64,000 nt of DNA, taken from assembly GCF_022458985.1 (NCBI RefSeq), contig NC_061782.1:13719672-13783671 (forward strand), given 5' to 3'. The DNA is from Mugil cephalus. Lineage: Eukaryota > Chordata > Actinopteri > Mugiliformes > Mugilidae. The notes under the pieces are model-generated. The model was not told the DNA's origin and did not search any database. It saw only the letters and a list, made by a program, of their open reading frames with translations. The translations under genes were made by a program, and so were the position numbers. Each line of letters opens with the position of its first letter. Positions within the stretch are counted from its first letter, which is position 1. Positions 1 through 11,400 of the stretch are shown here, in pieces.

Positions 1-2100
1 TCCAGCGCTGCAATAACTTTAGCCTTAATGTAAAACTCAATTTGCACTATTCACTAGTCTTCCGTATCTTATCTTCGACCTTAAGTAAAAATATAAATAT
101 TAATGTTTATTTATGAATAAATTCATTTTAGAAAAGAACGTTTGTTGAGGGCTAAAGGCTCGTCTTTTTTTTTTTTTGCTTATGGTGCACAAAACAAACT
201 GAATGTTTGTCTTTTAAAAAAGTAGTATCACCTGATGTCACTTCCTCTGTTGCTTACTGTGTTATGTGTGTCTCCTTCTGCATTTTAATACCTGTGTTTA
301 TGTGAAAGGATTTTGTTTACATCCTCTCATACGTTAAATTGTATTGTGTACTGTCAAAAACAATATTTATTTAATTGTTTACGTCACCTGGTGAGAGTAC
401 AGTCATATGTCCGACATGCTGGAAATCGACCTTAAGTGAAACACACCACGATGGAGTTCCAGGAGGTTTAGAAATAAATGGTGCCATCATGCACCATACA
501 AGGATGCTGAAGTGAAGTGGTTAAATGGAATAAAGTGTTCATTCATTTACATCGATATTTCTTCTGTGAAAAAGGCCTACAAGATTGGTAAATCATTTCC
601 AGATGCGTCTTGTTAGTTGAGTCATTGGTATAATTTCACTGTTCCTTGTGTGCATTTTGTTAAGTTTTCCTTTTGGGAAAATATATTTTTTTAACCGTTC
701 AAAAGATTTTTTTTTATAGATGTTGAAAAAAATATTGAAATAAACTTTATTTACTAGCTGAAGCCTTTTTCTCCTGTCAATATGAACTTTGTCAGGCAGA
801 AAGCGCTCTGTCCAAAAACAGCCTATTAAAACAATATATCCACAGAACCAACCTCTGAAGCACAAAATCAGAACAGGCTGATGCAACTGTTGCTTCACAT
901 AAACCCCCTTTTTTTTTGACAAGCCAGCAAAGTAGCATTTGATCAGAAATAAATAGCTTTAAGAAAGAAAATGTTTAGAACGGGTAGTTAACTTCATGTC
1001 ATGTTTATTCTTAATATTAACGTCAAATTGATGACCAAGCTTTAGAAATGAGGAAAGTATGGAGTTATTCGGCAGGTACAAGTGCACAGTTTCCAGCTCC
1101 AGATAGACTTGAGTGCTTTGCCGATTTAATCATTTACAGGTGCGGTGTCATCGCCTCAGGTAAATTGGACATAAAAGCAGGACACACAATTTTCACACAA
1201 TGAAAATGGACTGAACATGAAGGATAGGATAGGATCCCAGTTTCTGGGAGATTAACTTTATTTAAGAGCTGATAAGAGAAAAAACATTTAAGAAAGAAAT
1301 CATCTCTATGCGGGATAATGCTCCATACTACTTCACTGTTGGCTAGGCAGTAAAAAGCCCTCAAACATTACAGAACAATGACCTTCCTATGTTCCTGATC
1401 GTATTGAGGACTTGTTGGACCTTCTTGACCAAACAATATACCTCTCTGAACATTGTTTCGGAGGCTTCAGCAAAAGTTAATTGTTAACAGAACAAGAAAA
1501 TAATGGCTATAGCATGACCTGGATGACTTAAGGGTGCATTGACACTTGGGCCAGGGACGACCATCCAGGTCTTACCATATCCAATGTTTTCTTGTTCTTG
1601 TCTTCTCAGACACTGAGATATAGAGTTTTGCCTAATATTGTGTATACAGTGTGCACTTAAGTGTGTCATAATGGTGTTTTTCTACTGTGACCAATTCACC
1701 TTTTATCACTGTTCAGCATTCTTCAAGTTTACAGTTAATTTTATTTTCTGCTTCTTCTATGCGTTTCTGATTCAATAAGTATAATGCAGAGCAAGAGCAA
1801 TAATGGAAAATGCATGTCAGGAGATGAATAATACAGAGGAACAATATTTCAGTGAGCTCAAATTGCATATGACTTTTGAAAAAGGACAATACTTGCCCAA
1901 TGACAACTGGGAAATGAATGAATGAAGGAAAGAATGAGGGAGTGAAAAAAACAAAACAAAGTTTTGACAGAAACTAATATATAACAAAAACAGGCTTCTG
2001 TTGCCTTACCCTAAATACATGAATTGAGCTGGTCTTTATTGGGCAGAAACAGGTGAAATTCTGAGCAAATTCCAAGCTATAAATCACTTCACTCTTTACA
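1..2100. other. Upstream intergenic stretch, no recognised gene
   Basis: No open frame here resembles a known protein, and no run of spliceable exons was seen on either strand. The DNA is AT-rich, with several AATAAA-like hexamers. A near-palindromic one at about 736-751 gives AATAAA on both strands, so the 3' end of an upstream or convergent gene is possible. Nothing else supports one. Confidence 0.5.
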
Positions 2101-2130
2101 ACCATGGCCACTAGCATTTAATGATGTGTC

Positions 2131-2745
2131 ATGAGCAAAAGAGCCGGGTCTAAGAGCCGCACTGCAAAATTAAGAGCAGGCTACACCGCAAATCCGCACA
2201 AGGACATTTATACCATTTGTTTACTGAGTTTGGTTCAGATTTCGCTTGTGTGGATTCGATTGCAGTGTTTTGTTAATTTGTTTGCACGATTAAAGTTTCA
2301 TTTAAATACTGAATATGCTTTTGTAACAGAATTAGTAGGCTTCTCGTAAAAAAAACAAAAAACAAAACACTGAATGTAAAAATAAAACACTGAATGTAAA
2401 GGGGCTTATCAATACACAGACCAGGGGCGATTCTAGGGTCAGAGCTTTAGGAGTGCTTTAATGTCCAACTACTGTGTCACAAAGCTATCATTTGGTTAAA
2501 ATAAATAAATAAATCTATAAATAAATAAATTAAAAGAAATTACATGTAAATGAGAAGATGAGGTATGGTGCTGGGACACAGTTTACCCTTAAAAATAGGC
2601 TAGACACGCCTGTGACACAAAAAATATGTATTTGCTGTGTTGGGATAAAATATACTAAATACCGAACAAATCGGGAGCCGAAAGAATCGGCTCTTCTTTG
2701 AGAGCCGTGGCAAAACAGCCGACTCTCAAAAAAAGAGCCTAACTT
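2131..2745. mobile_element. hAT-like non-autonomous element remnant
   Basis: Both ends carry clustered copies of AGAGCCG or its complement CGGCTCT. The left cluster lies at about 2140-2160 and the right one at about 2673-2745, where imperfect inverted repeats of this word flank AT-rich filler. Subterminal words of this kind are typical of hAT-superfamily MITEs in fish. No transposase is visible. The exact ends and the 8-bp target duplication could not be fixed, so the boundaries are approximate. The middle holds an (AAAT)n-type tract at about 2500-2531. Confidence 0.35.
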
Positions 2746-2779
2746 CTCATCACTCCTAACAGTTTGTCAGTTAGTTCCA

Positions 2780-2940
2780 CTCCGCCCCACTTTCCCGCGG
2801 TTGCTAGGCAACGGCAGTCAGGTGACTGTCTGCAGACAGAACATGGCTGACCTGTCAGAAGACCAATGAGGGAAAGGCCAAATTTTGCATAATCGATCTT
2901 ATTTTTCTGTCCGTTTGTGAGCACAGTTGACCGCCGCGGA
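2780..2940 (+). promoter_or_regulatory. WASHC2 core promoter with X-box, GC box and CCAAT box
   Basis: A GC box (CCGCCCC, 2782-2788), a perfect inverted-repeat X-box (GTTGCTAGGCAAC, 2800-2812, the RFX-family site) and a CCAAT box (2863-2867) lie in order upstream of a strong donor at 2966. A CCAAT box usually sits 60-100 bp upstream of the start site, which puts transcription start at about 2925-2950. An ATG at 2843 opens a 9-codon frame ending at 2869, but it lies before the likely start site and may not be transcribed. Confidence 0.5.
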
Positions 2941-2965
2941 CAGCGTTTGAACAGAGGTGTCCAAG
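2925..2965 (+). other. WASHC2: WASHC2 untranslated first exon (inferred)
   Basis: The first coding exon begins with its ATG directly after a splice acceptor (AG at 4078-4079), so an upstream non-coding exon must exist. The best candidate ends at 2965 in CCAAG, followed by GTAAGC, and sits just downstream of the X-box/CCAAT promoter. Its 5' boundary is only estimated. The intron to 4079 (about 1.1 kb) shows nothing recognisable. Confidence 0.5.
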
Positions 2966-4079
2966 GTAAGCGTGGGAGCGCTTAATTTTGACCGACTCTA
3001 TCGCTCTGCGTGTCTCAGAACAGTTGTAGCTGCCGCTGGTGTTTGCTAGCTAAGTCAAGCTAGCTGCTAGCCAAACAGTCCCCGCTTTCTCTTCCACATC
3101 CAGATTCTCGTAGGAGGAAATAACATTTAGGCAACTTTATGTGGACATCACAGGTTGCGTTCTTCAAATGTGTAACAATTTTGCACATCGGCGATAGCTT
3201 GTTGGTGGTAGCAGTAAAATTACTCAAGTTAAAGGGAAGACACTAGTTAAAATTGTCTTGTGGTGTCTCGGGGACTCTGGAAACTGGTCTCTATCTACCT
3301 TTGACTGTGTGTGTTATCTCCACACAGACACAGTTTTCCTTTGAGCAGGAAGTCACTTTGGATTGTGCGTCAGGATAACACACACACGCTTAATCTGACT
3401 CTGTTGATAGGGGCTGAGATGATGTGATGCCAACAATAATGAGCAAGGAGATCATTTCATTGCTTTGCTTCACATTTCTTGCAGTAGATTGTGCACTATC
3501 ACACACATTTATACACATTATAACACATGCCCGTTTACTAAATGATCCTGGTTTGTTTTACAGTGGAGAGTTTTAAACCTTGGACCACAGGGCAACAGTT
3601 CACGCTGGCTGTTTCACCGTGAGACAACATCGTGTGGCGATTTATTATACCATGTTAATCACTTTGATTCAGGGGAGCAGTTGCCTAAAAAGATAAAGGC
3701 GGTGCAATACTGTGCTAATATATCGTTTTGTTGCAACTGATGCATCTGAATGTTGTTTACAGCCTTGTTGCGTTTGTGGAGGACTATGCCAGTTGGGCAA
3801 CTCCGTGACTCGTTTTCAGATGATAGTATCTCCACGGTTTATGGTTTGGGCTTCTGCAAAAACTACATGTTGCGGAACACAAGTCGACTCATGTTGGCTT
3901 TCACATGCAAACAGTGACACTAGTGACTTAGATCAGAGACTAGTACAACGCAAATCAAAAATAGATTTGTGGACTACATTATTACAGACAAAGTATAATA
4001 ATTTTCGTCTGGTTTGGATTTGACATTAGAAGCCTGTATGAATTATTAATTCTGTTGATGCTGATTGGTCTAATTGCAG

Positions 4080-5467
4080 ATGAGTGGGTTGCCGGAGGGA
4101 ATCGCAAATGGCCCAAGCAGGAGTGAACACTTGGAGAATGGTGCTCAGGTTTGGGAGAGACCCTGGAATCTTGAAGAGATACGGCAAAGCAGTGCCAACT
4201 GGTCTTTAGCAGCAGACTCGGGGGTAAGTCAGAAACATCCCTGGCAACTTTGAAAACAATGATTTGTTGCAATTTTCAAATTCTCTGAGAAATGCAGCAG
4301 CTTCAGATGAAAAGATGAAGTGTTTTCTTCTCTGGTTTATTGAAGGTAACCCTACTGCTGATGCCCCTTGTCATAATGTCATGTTTTTTCTTCACAGCTT
4401 CTCCTCTTCCTCCAAGACTTCTCTCAGAGAATGCTGTCAAAGACACATGATATCGAAAAGCAGTTGGACAGCCTGATCCGTGACACCAAGGCCACAGACA
4501 GCTGCTTGCACTCTGTCTTCAACGACTTTCTAATGCTTTCCAACACACAGTTTATAGAAAATGTAATGTATGCAGTTTAAGCCTTTATGTTGTTGTTCAG
4601 ATTTAATTGAGGTACTACACCTGTACATGATGACCATTTAGCCTACTTGTTTGTGTACCAATGCAGCTGTGAGTGTTGCAAAATGTCTTGTGGTGAACTT
4701 TATACGGTCTGATCTATCCGGTAACAAAAAGCTGTCTGTCTACATTGTGTCCTGTAACAGAGAGTGTATGATGAAGAAGTTGAAGAAACTATTCCCAAGG
4801 CTGATGCTTCGGAAAAGCAGCCCGAGCAGGTACGTTAACGTTTACAAAGTCAGTACCCATCCCTTGTATTCTCAGTGCTTGATTCTTCGTATAACTGTCA
4901 TGCTTTTTTCCTTAAGGAGAAGACTCGAGAGCAGAAAGAGGCAGAGTTGATCCCTAAGATGCAGGAAGCTGTGAATTATGGTCTGAGAGTGCTGGAGTCA
5001 GCCTTTGAGCATCTGGACATCAAAGCAGGAAACTCTGACTCGGAGGATGAGGAGGTCACAGATAGAGTAGAAGCCATCCTAGAGCCCAAGGTGTGGATCA
5101 TGAAGATTAGTGGTGAAAGAAAACCCCAATACTAGTTGAACTTTTAGATATATTTGATAACTAAGAATTGTTTGTGTGCCTATTGTTTCCTTTTTAGGAT
5201 CTCTATGTGGACAGGCCACTCCCATATCTTATTGGGTCACAAGCCTTCTTAGAACAAGATGATGTAGGACTCGGTGATCTGTCCAGTGATGGTAAGATAA
5301 TGACAGTAATGCTTATTACAGTTTCTTCTTTCACTGTAAGTCTGCCATCATCTGCAGAGTGTAGTGTCCATTCCCCTTATTGTATTTGTGTTACTGCTCT
5401 TCCAGAGATGTCGGTTGACAGCGACAGAGACAGTGTGATTGAGAGTGAAGATGGCAAAGAATCGGTT
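4080..5467 (+). CDS. WASHC2: WASHC2 exons 1-6: WASH-complex-binding head (residues 1-236)
   Basis: Coding exons: 4080-4223, 4398-4562, 4761-4829, 4917-5090, 5198-5291 and 5406-5467. The first four are whole-codon exons; the fifth and sixth share a split codon (phase 1). Residues 20-180 are the most conserved part of the protein and are mostly helical by composition, including [24 protein letters not shown] and [20 protein letters not shown]. In the family this head docks on the other WASH-complex subunits. The stretch NSDSEDEE near residue 165 is an acidic serine cluster that looks like a CK2 target (inference). The frame ends in the acidic [13 protein letters not shown]. Confidence 0.93.
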
Positions 5468-8400
5468 GTAAGAATCTTTCTCATTATTTTGCAGTGTTTT
5501 CCTCTTTTTTTCCACTGTATGGAGTAATTAATTTATTTCCTTAACAGCATTTGGATGAAGATGATGACTTTAATCAGGATGAGGAGGAGAGTCATAATAA
5601 TATTAAAAAGGTAACTGACCCGCCTTGTTTCACAAGCACATCAAAAACTACATTACATGGCAAACACGTGTTGTATTTTACTCCCGCGCTCATATAGAAG
5701 ACGTCCATGGTGAGTTATGAGGACGATGACGAGGAGGAGGACGAGGACTCGGACATATTTGGAGAATCAGACAAGGATGATGAAGACGACTCAAAAGTAA
5801 GCATGTATTTTTGACTTGTTGATTTCTAATTTCATGATCTTTCAATCATAAAACATCTGTTCCTACCTCAGACCAAACATTTGCTCTTGTTATTTTTAAC
5901 GTCACATTCAGACCACGGGGCCGTCCTCCTTTGCTGATGAACTTGCCGCCCGAATCAAAGGCGAACCACTTAATAAACCATCGGGAGATCGTGCATGTGA
6001 GTTTCTTTCGTTACCGTACCACTGGTACTATATCATATTATCTCACTTCTCACTCATCATATTTAATTTGAGGTAAAGTCAGAGTGTCCTAGTTTACCCT
6101 GGAAGCATTTCAGGGACGAGTGCCATCACTGCATGTGCATGGTTATGGATATTTTCTTTCTGCCATGTCATATCTTGGAAGCATTGACCTCTAAGAAGAA
6201 AAGTAAAGCCAGAAAAGAACCAAAGCCTGCAAAGCCACAGGGTAGGACACCCATTCATCATCATTTTGTGTTTTCACAGCAGGCCCATATGCTCAGTAGT
6301 GTTTAACTATATTGTTACAGCAGCAGACGAGGACAGTGATGACATGTTTAAACCACCGAAGATGGACGACGACGAATTCTCCCCGTTTGGAGCGAAAAGC
6401 GGGCTCTTCAGTGGAGGGAAAGGCCTATTTGACGATGATGATGAGGTATATTCAGCCAAACTGTTTTCATGACTGATTTAACTTAATTCCATATTACAGA
6501 GCCTCTGGCAGGCACGGTCTGATTTCTTTTCTGTTATGCCTTTCAGGGTGATCTTTTCTCTGATGCACCCAAACCTCCTGCGTCTGAACAGAAAAAAGCA
6601 GCGAATGAAAGCACAAAAAGCACAGCTCAAGCTGCACGTAAGACAACGATAAAGATGAGACACAGTCAGTTTGACAGAAGTGGACTATTAGATTGACACA
6701 CATCTTTTCCTTTCCCACCAAGAATCTAGCAATCCTGAAAAGAAGATCCCAGCGGGAGCTGTTTCAATATTCCCAGGTAGCAGCAGCGACTTGTGTGACA
6801 GCTAATGTTTGCTTCTTGACTCCTTCATCATCCTCAAACAAATCCCTTTCTCCAAACAGATGACAGCCTGTTCAGATCAGGAAATGATCCTGATTCAGAG
6901 GAGAACAAAGTTAACGGGACGCCAGCTCGTAAAACTAGTGCCGCCTCGAAGCAGACTCCAGCAGGAGCTGGTGGTGGAGTCGGAGGTGGGCTGTTTGATG
7001 AGGATGATGAGGAGGATGACTTCTTCAGTGGTAAAAGCCTGAAAAAGTCTGACTCTGGTAAGTGTGAAAATGGGCAGTAATACTGTTAGGTCAACAGTAA
7101 GTAAGGCTCAACACCGAAATGAATGTCTGTGTTGTTTTGTCCTTGGACAGCTGGACAGGAGAAACCCAAGAAAGCGATTGACCTTTTCGATGACGTTGAG
7201 GATGAGGATGGTGACATATTTGGGGACAAGTACAGTGCACCTACTCCAACTCAAGCCAAGAAGGAGGTGGAAGTAGAGCAAGTTAAACCGCCTGAGAAAA
7301 AGGTAAATATAAACAGACTAATGTCTCACTGCAGCTGATCAATCCCCCCTGCGTTTGGTATATCATCTGCACTACATCTTATTTTTTTTTTTACATTGCT
7401 GTCTTAGATGCCGGCAGGAGCCATCTCCATGTTTGGTCCTGGGACTAAAAACTTGCTCAGTGAGGGCCTAAAAAAACGTCGGCAGTCTACCAGCGAGGAG
7501 TCAGAGAAATCCGAGGAGGTCTGAATAGAGCAATGTCTAACAGCATACTCAAATTTAGTGTTTGTTTTCACATGCAGAATGGCAGGTTTTCAACAGAAAG
7601 AGACTCTTTTTCTGGTGTTGGTCTTTGCCGTGTCCTCCAATCGACTGGCTGTAGTTTATATATATGGCTTTATACCAATTTTAGTGGCTGTACCTGTCTC
7701 AACAATGACTCAAAATCAGATTTATGAGACCTGAACTCTATTAAATTTTCAAATAGAAGTGGTCTGAGCAAAGGTCAATTTAGTTTGGAGGACACTGCTG
7801 GCTTTTTTACTGCTGTTGACAAAGTTCACTTCTTTTTGCTCTGTAACCAGTGTTTTGAATCCAGAATGCCATTTATATTCGGTGCTCATCCTTGTTTTAT
7901 GGATTTCAGAATGGCCCTGTTCCCGATGTTGGGAAAGCTGCGGCTAAGGAGACTCAGAAACCTCAAACTGGAAGCCTCTTTTCTGATGATGAAGACACAC
8001 AGGCAAGGCTCAGAAATATCAAAGGGGAAAAAGATGATAACAGGGATAATGAATTTTAATTACACCGTATATGCATTGGACTTCCTCAGGTATTTCCTAA
8101 CATCCCTAAGAGCCAGTCTATGACTGAACCTGCGAGCAAAGGAAAAGCCAGCAAGGCCCCTTTGTCTTTATTTGATGACGAGGAAGAAGAGGTGAAAATA
8201 ATTTCCCAAAACTGAGTCAAATTAGGAGTGTTTTTGCCTAAAGTGCATCTTTATAATGTGGTTCTCCATCTTGCAGGATCTGTTTGCATCTGCAGCTAAA
8301 GCTAAACCAAAACCTACTCAAGCTAAGGCCTCCACACCGCAACCCAGCAAGGCAGTAACCGGCTCCCTCTTCAGCGATGATGAGGTACGAATATAAATAA

Positions 8401-11400
8401 GGTCATACTTTCCTGCCGCCTGCCGTTATTTTATTGAGTGTACAATAGGACGGATCATTTTCTTGAATCATCAGGATCAGTGGATAAGTTCAAAAACCAG
8501 CGCAACAAAGCCAGAGACCAAGACAGGAGGGATGAAGCCCAGCACCAGTGCCCCGTCCAGTCTCCCCAGTGCCAGAGCGTCTCAAAAGAGCAGCCTCTTT
8601 GACGAGGATGAGGAAGACGACCTGTTTGCTCCAACAAAACCGTCGAGGTAACGCATTAATCATTCTTTTTTTTTTCTTCTAACTCTGAAAGCATAATTTA
8701 TTAGAACAAACGATCCCTTTTTGAAATAATGCAGGAAGTCTTATTCATTTATTCATACTTTTGGTCTGTTGCTCTTCATATAGTCAGAAGAAGCCTCAGA
8801 GGGTTGCTCTGTTGTTTGAAGATGAGGGTGATGATGATGAAGATAAAGGATCCCTCTTTGGTATCAAACCGGCGGCGAACACAAACACCGCAGCCCCAAC
8901 TAAAGTGAGTGCCTTAACATATTTATCACTTGGTCATGAAAGGATAATTGTTCAATTAGTCAGAGAATTCTCTCAGAACCTGGAGGACCATTTAGATCCT
9001 TCTAGTACAACTCAATGACTCAATGAGTTTGTCACAGCAGTAATGATGAAAACATAACACCAAGATTGAATTATTTTCACATCTGTTTTGCTCAGACACC
9101 TGAGGTGACGCCTCAGCCGTCCCCGCTGCAGGAGAAGTCTAAGGAGGCTGCAGTTTCTAGGACAGCAGCGAAGGAGGAGCCATCAGGACACGAAGAGAAA
9201 AAAGCTGCAGCAAAGAGCCCTGAGCCACTCCCGGCATCGCCCTCACCAGAGAGCACTGAAAGCAAAAAGAAGCCCGCTGGGGCAGTCAGCCTCTTTGGAG
9301 GCATTGATGTTTTTGCCAATAAGCAGACAAAGAGCCCATTCGCTGGAACAGACCAGGATGACATCTTCGCCTCTAAGGACAGCCCACCACCGAACGTTAA
9401 GGTTGGGGAGAAGAAGGAAGAGAAGGTCAAAACAAACGCTGTCAGTCTGTTTGACGATGAAGAGGAAGATGAATCGGAATGGAGCGATCCGATATTCACG
9501 CCCAGTAAACCCACAGAAGAGAAAACACTAAAGGTTCATCTGCTTTACAGTGATTTTAAAAATGACTGAAGAATTTGCTTTGTTGTCTTATGCCTCTCTT
9601 ACTTAAAAAGCGTCTGTATATTTTATTTATTTTTTATTTTTTTTACAGCCCACAGAGGAGCGAATGCAGGCAAAGAGCACAGGTGTGTTCCAGGACGAAG
9701 AGCTGCTGTTCAGTCAGACTCAACAGAAGGACAATGACCCGGATGTTGACCTCTTTGCCACCTCAGGGAAAGCTGCAGTCAGTATATTTGAGCATTTCTC
9801 TCTTTTCTCACTACAGTTTACGGCTGTCTGCTGTCTAAATTCAGATTCACTCGCTCTGTGTTCACTTTTAGAGCTCCAAAGTCAGCTCTGTGAAGCCAGC
9901 AGCACAAAGTTTGTTTGCAGATGATGAGGAAGACGACCTGTTCGGCTCCACCAAGCCGAAACCACCTCCTCCGGTAGCAATTGGATTTTATTTTATTGAT
10001 TAAATTAAGCATTGAGTCATCCAATTCAACCTGTCTTTCATATTCTTTTTCAGAAGGTAGCAGAAAAACCCAGTAAACTTAATGACAGAGCACCACTAGC
10101 AAGTCCAGAGCCTGTATCAGAGACTCAGGTGGGTCGACTGGAGGCTTCTACTTCAATATCGTGTTGTTTTGTTTTTGATCCATGACTACACATACCCGTG
10201 TGGCCATGTTTGTAGATTAGATTTTGGAGCTTTTTCTTGTATTGACTGATTTTTTTTTTTTTTTTTTTTTAAACTTAGTAGTGTTGTTTCTAGATGAACA
10301 GACAGAATTCTTTTTTTTTTGTTTTGATGAAACTCTCATCCTGCTGTAATTCAACCACACAGAAACCTGCACCAAGTCCTGTAAAACCTAAAGATTCCTC
10401 TTCAAGGATTGGGAAACTTCAAGTAATATTTTTGTTTTTATTGAATCAAAAGTCTTCATTTCTGACATTTCACTCTGATTCCTTCTGAGGAATTACTATG
10501 CTGTACTCACTTACGTGTTTTCCCTGTTAAAGCTGCCTGTGCTTTTTTTCCATATTCCAACTTCAAAACTTGGCTCTGATAAAGAAGCAGCACGACTATC
10601 GAAACGAAGATGGTTCTCTGTTTTGATTATTGTATTGTATTGATCTTGCTAAACTGGAGGATTTCCTTGCTTTTTCTTGCCGTTCCACTTGTTGTTACTC
10701 ACCCATCTTGCTCTTGCCGCATTTCCATCCACAGTGCTGGTTTCTCATTTTATTTTGGATGATCTGCTGTTTGGAATCACACTGAGAAACTTCATGATTG
10801 AAGAGTACTTACGTGATGATGCGTAAATGATTTGGGTCAGTGGGTCTTTTTAAATAGCTGTAACAGCGATTCTGTTCTTTTTATATTCAGGCCAGTCTTA
10901 TGATCAACCCTGCTGCTTTGCTCCCTGGAGCTGTAAGCGTACTCCCAGGCATGGGTCCTAGTTCCTCCTCTGGGGTTTCCAGCTCCAGTCTGAGCCCAAG
11001 CCCTGCCACAACTCCTGTAGGGGCCCAGGCAGACACTGAAGGGGCGGTGAGCTTTGAAACCCCAGTCCAGGTCGCTACCCTGCAGAGTGCACACAAGGTG
11101 GGTTTTTGACTTGGGTTCTTTGAGTGGTTTCCTTGTTATTTAGAAGTCTTTTATTTGGTCTGTGAAGATTCTCAGTCATCCAAATCATGGCACAGGGTAA
11201 AGGGATGAACTGGACTGGACTTGGTTGAGTTTTCTTGAAGACATTTCACCACTCATTTAAGTGGTTTCTTTAGTACTAAATAACTGATGGGTGGTTCATG
11301 TTTTCAAGTTTTTTGAACAACCAGATATTCACCTGGAATTAAGGAACTGTTTAGATTATTGTCCTGTTTTTCCATAATTGGTGCTCATTAATGTTTCATG

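Noticed and set aside
736..751. AATAAA on both strands, as between two convergent genes
   Set aside because: No exon or protein-like frame was found on either side to support gene ends.
9113..9514. 133-codon minus-strand frame opposite WASHC2
   Set aside because: It is the antisense shadow of the acidic exon 22; its Ser/Leu-rich content is what the complement of GAN codons gives.
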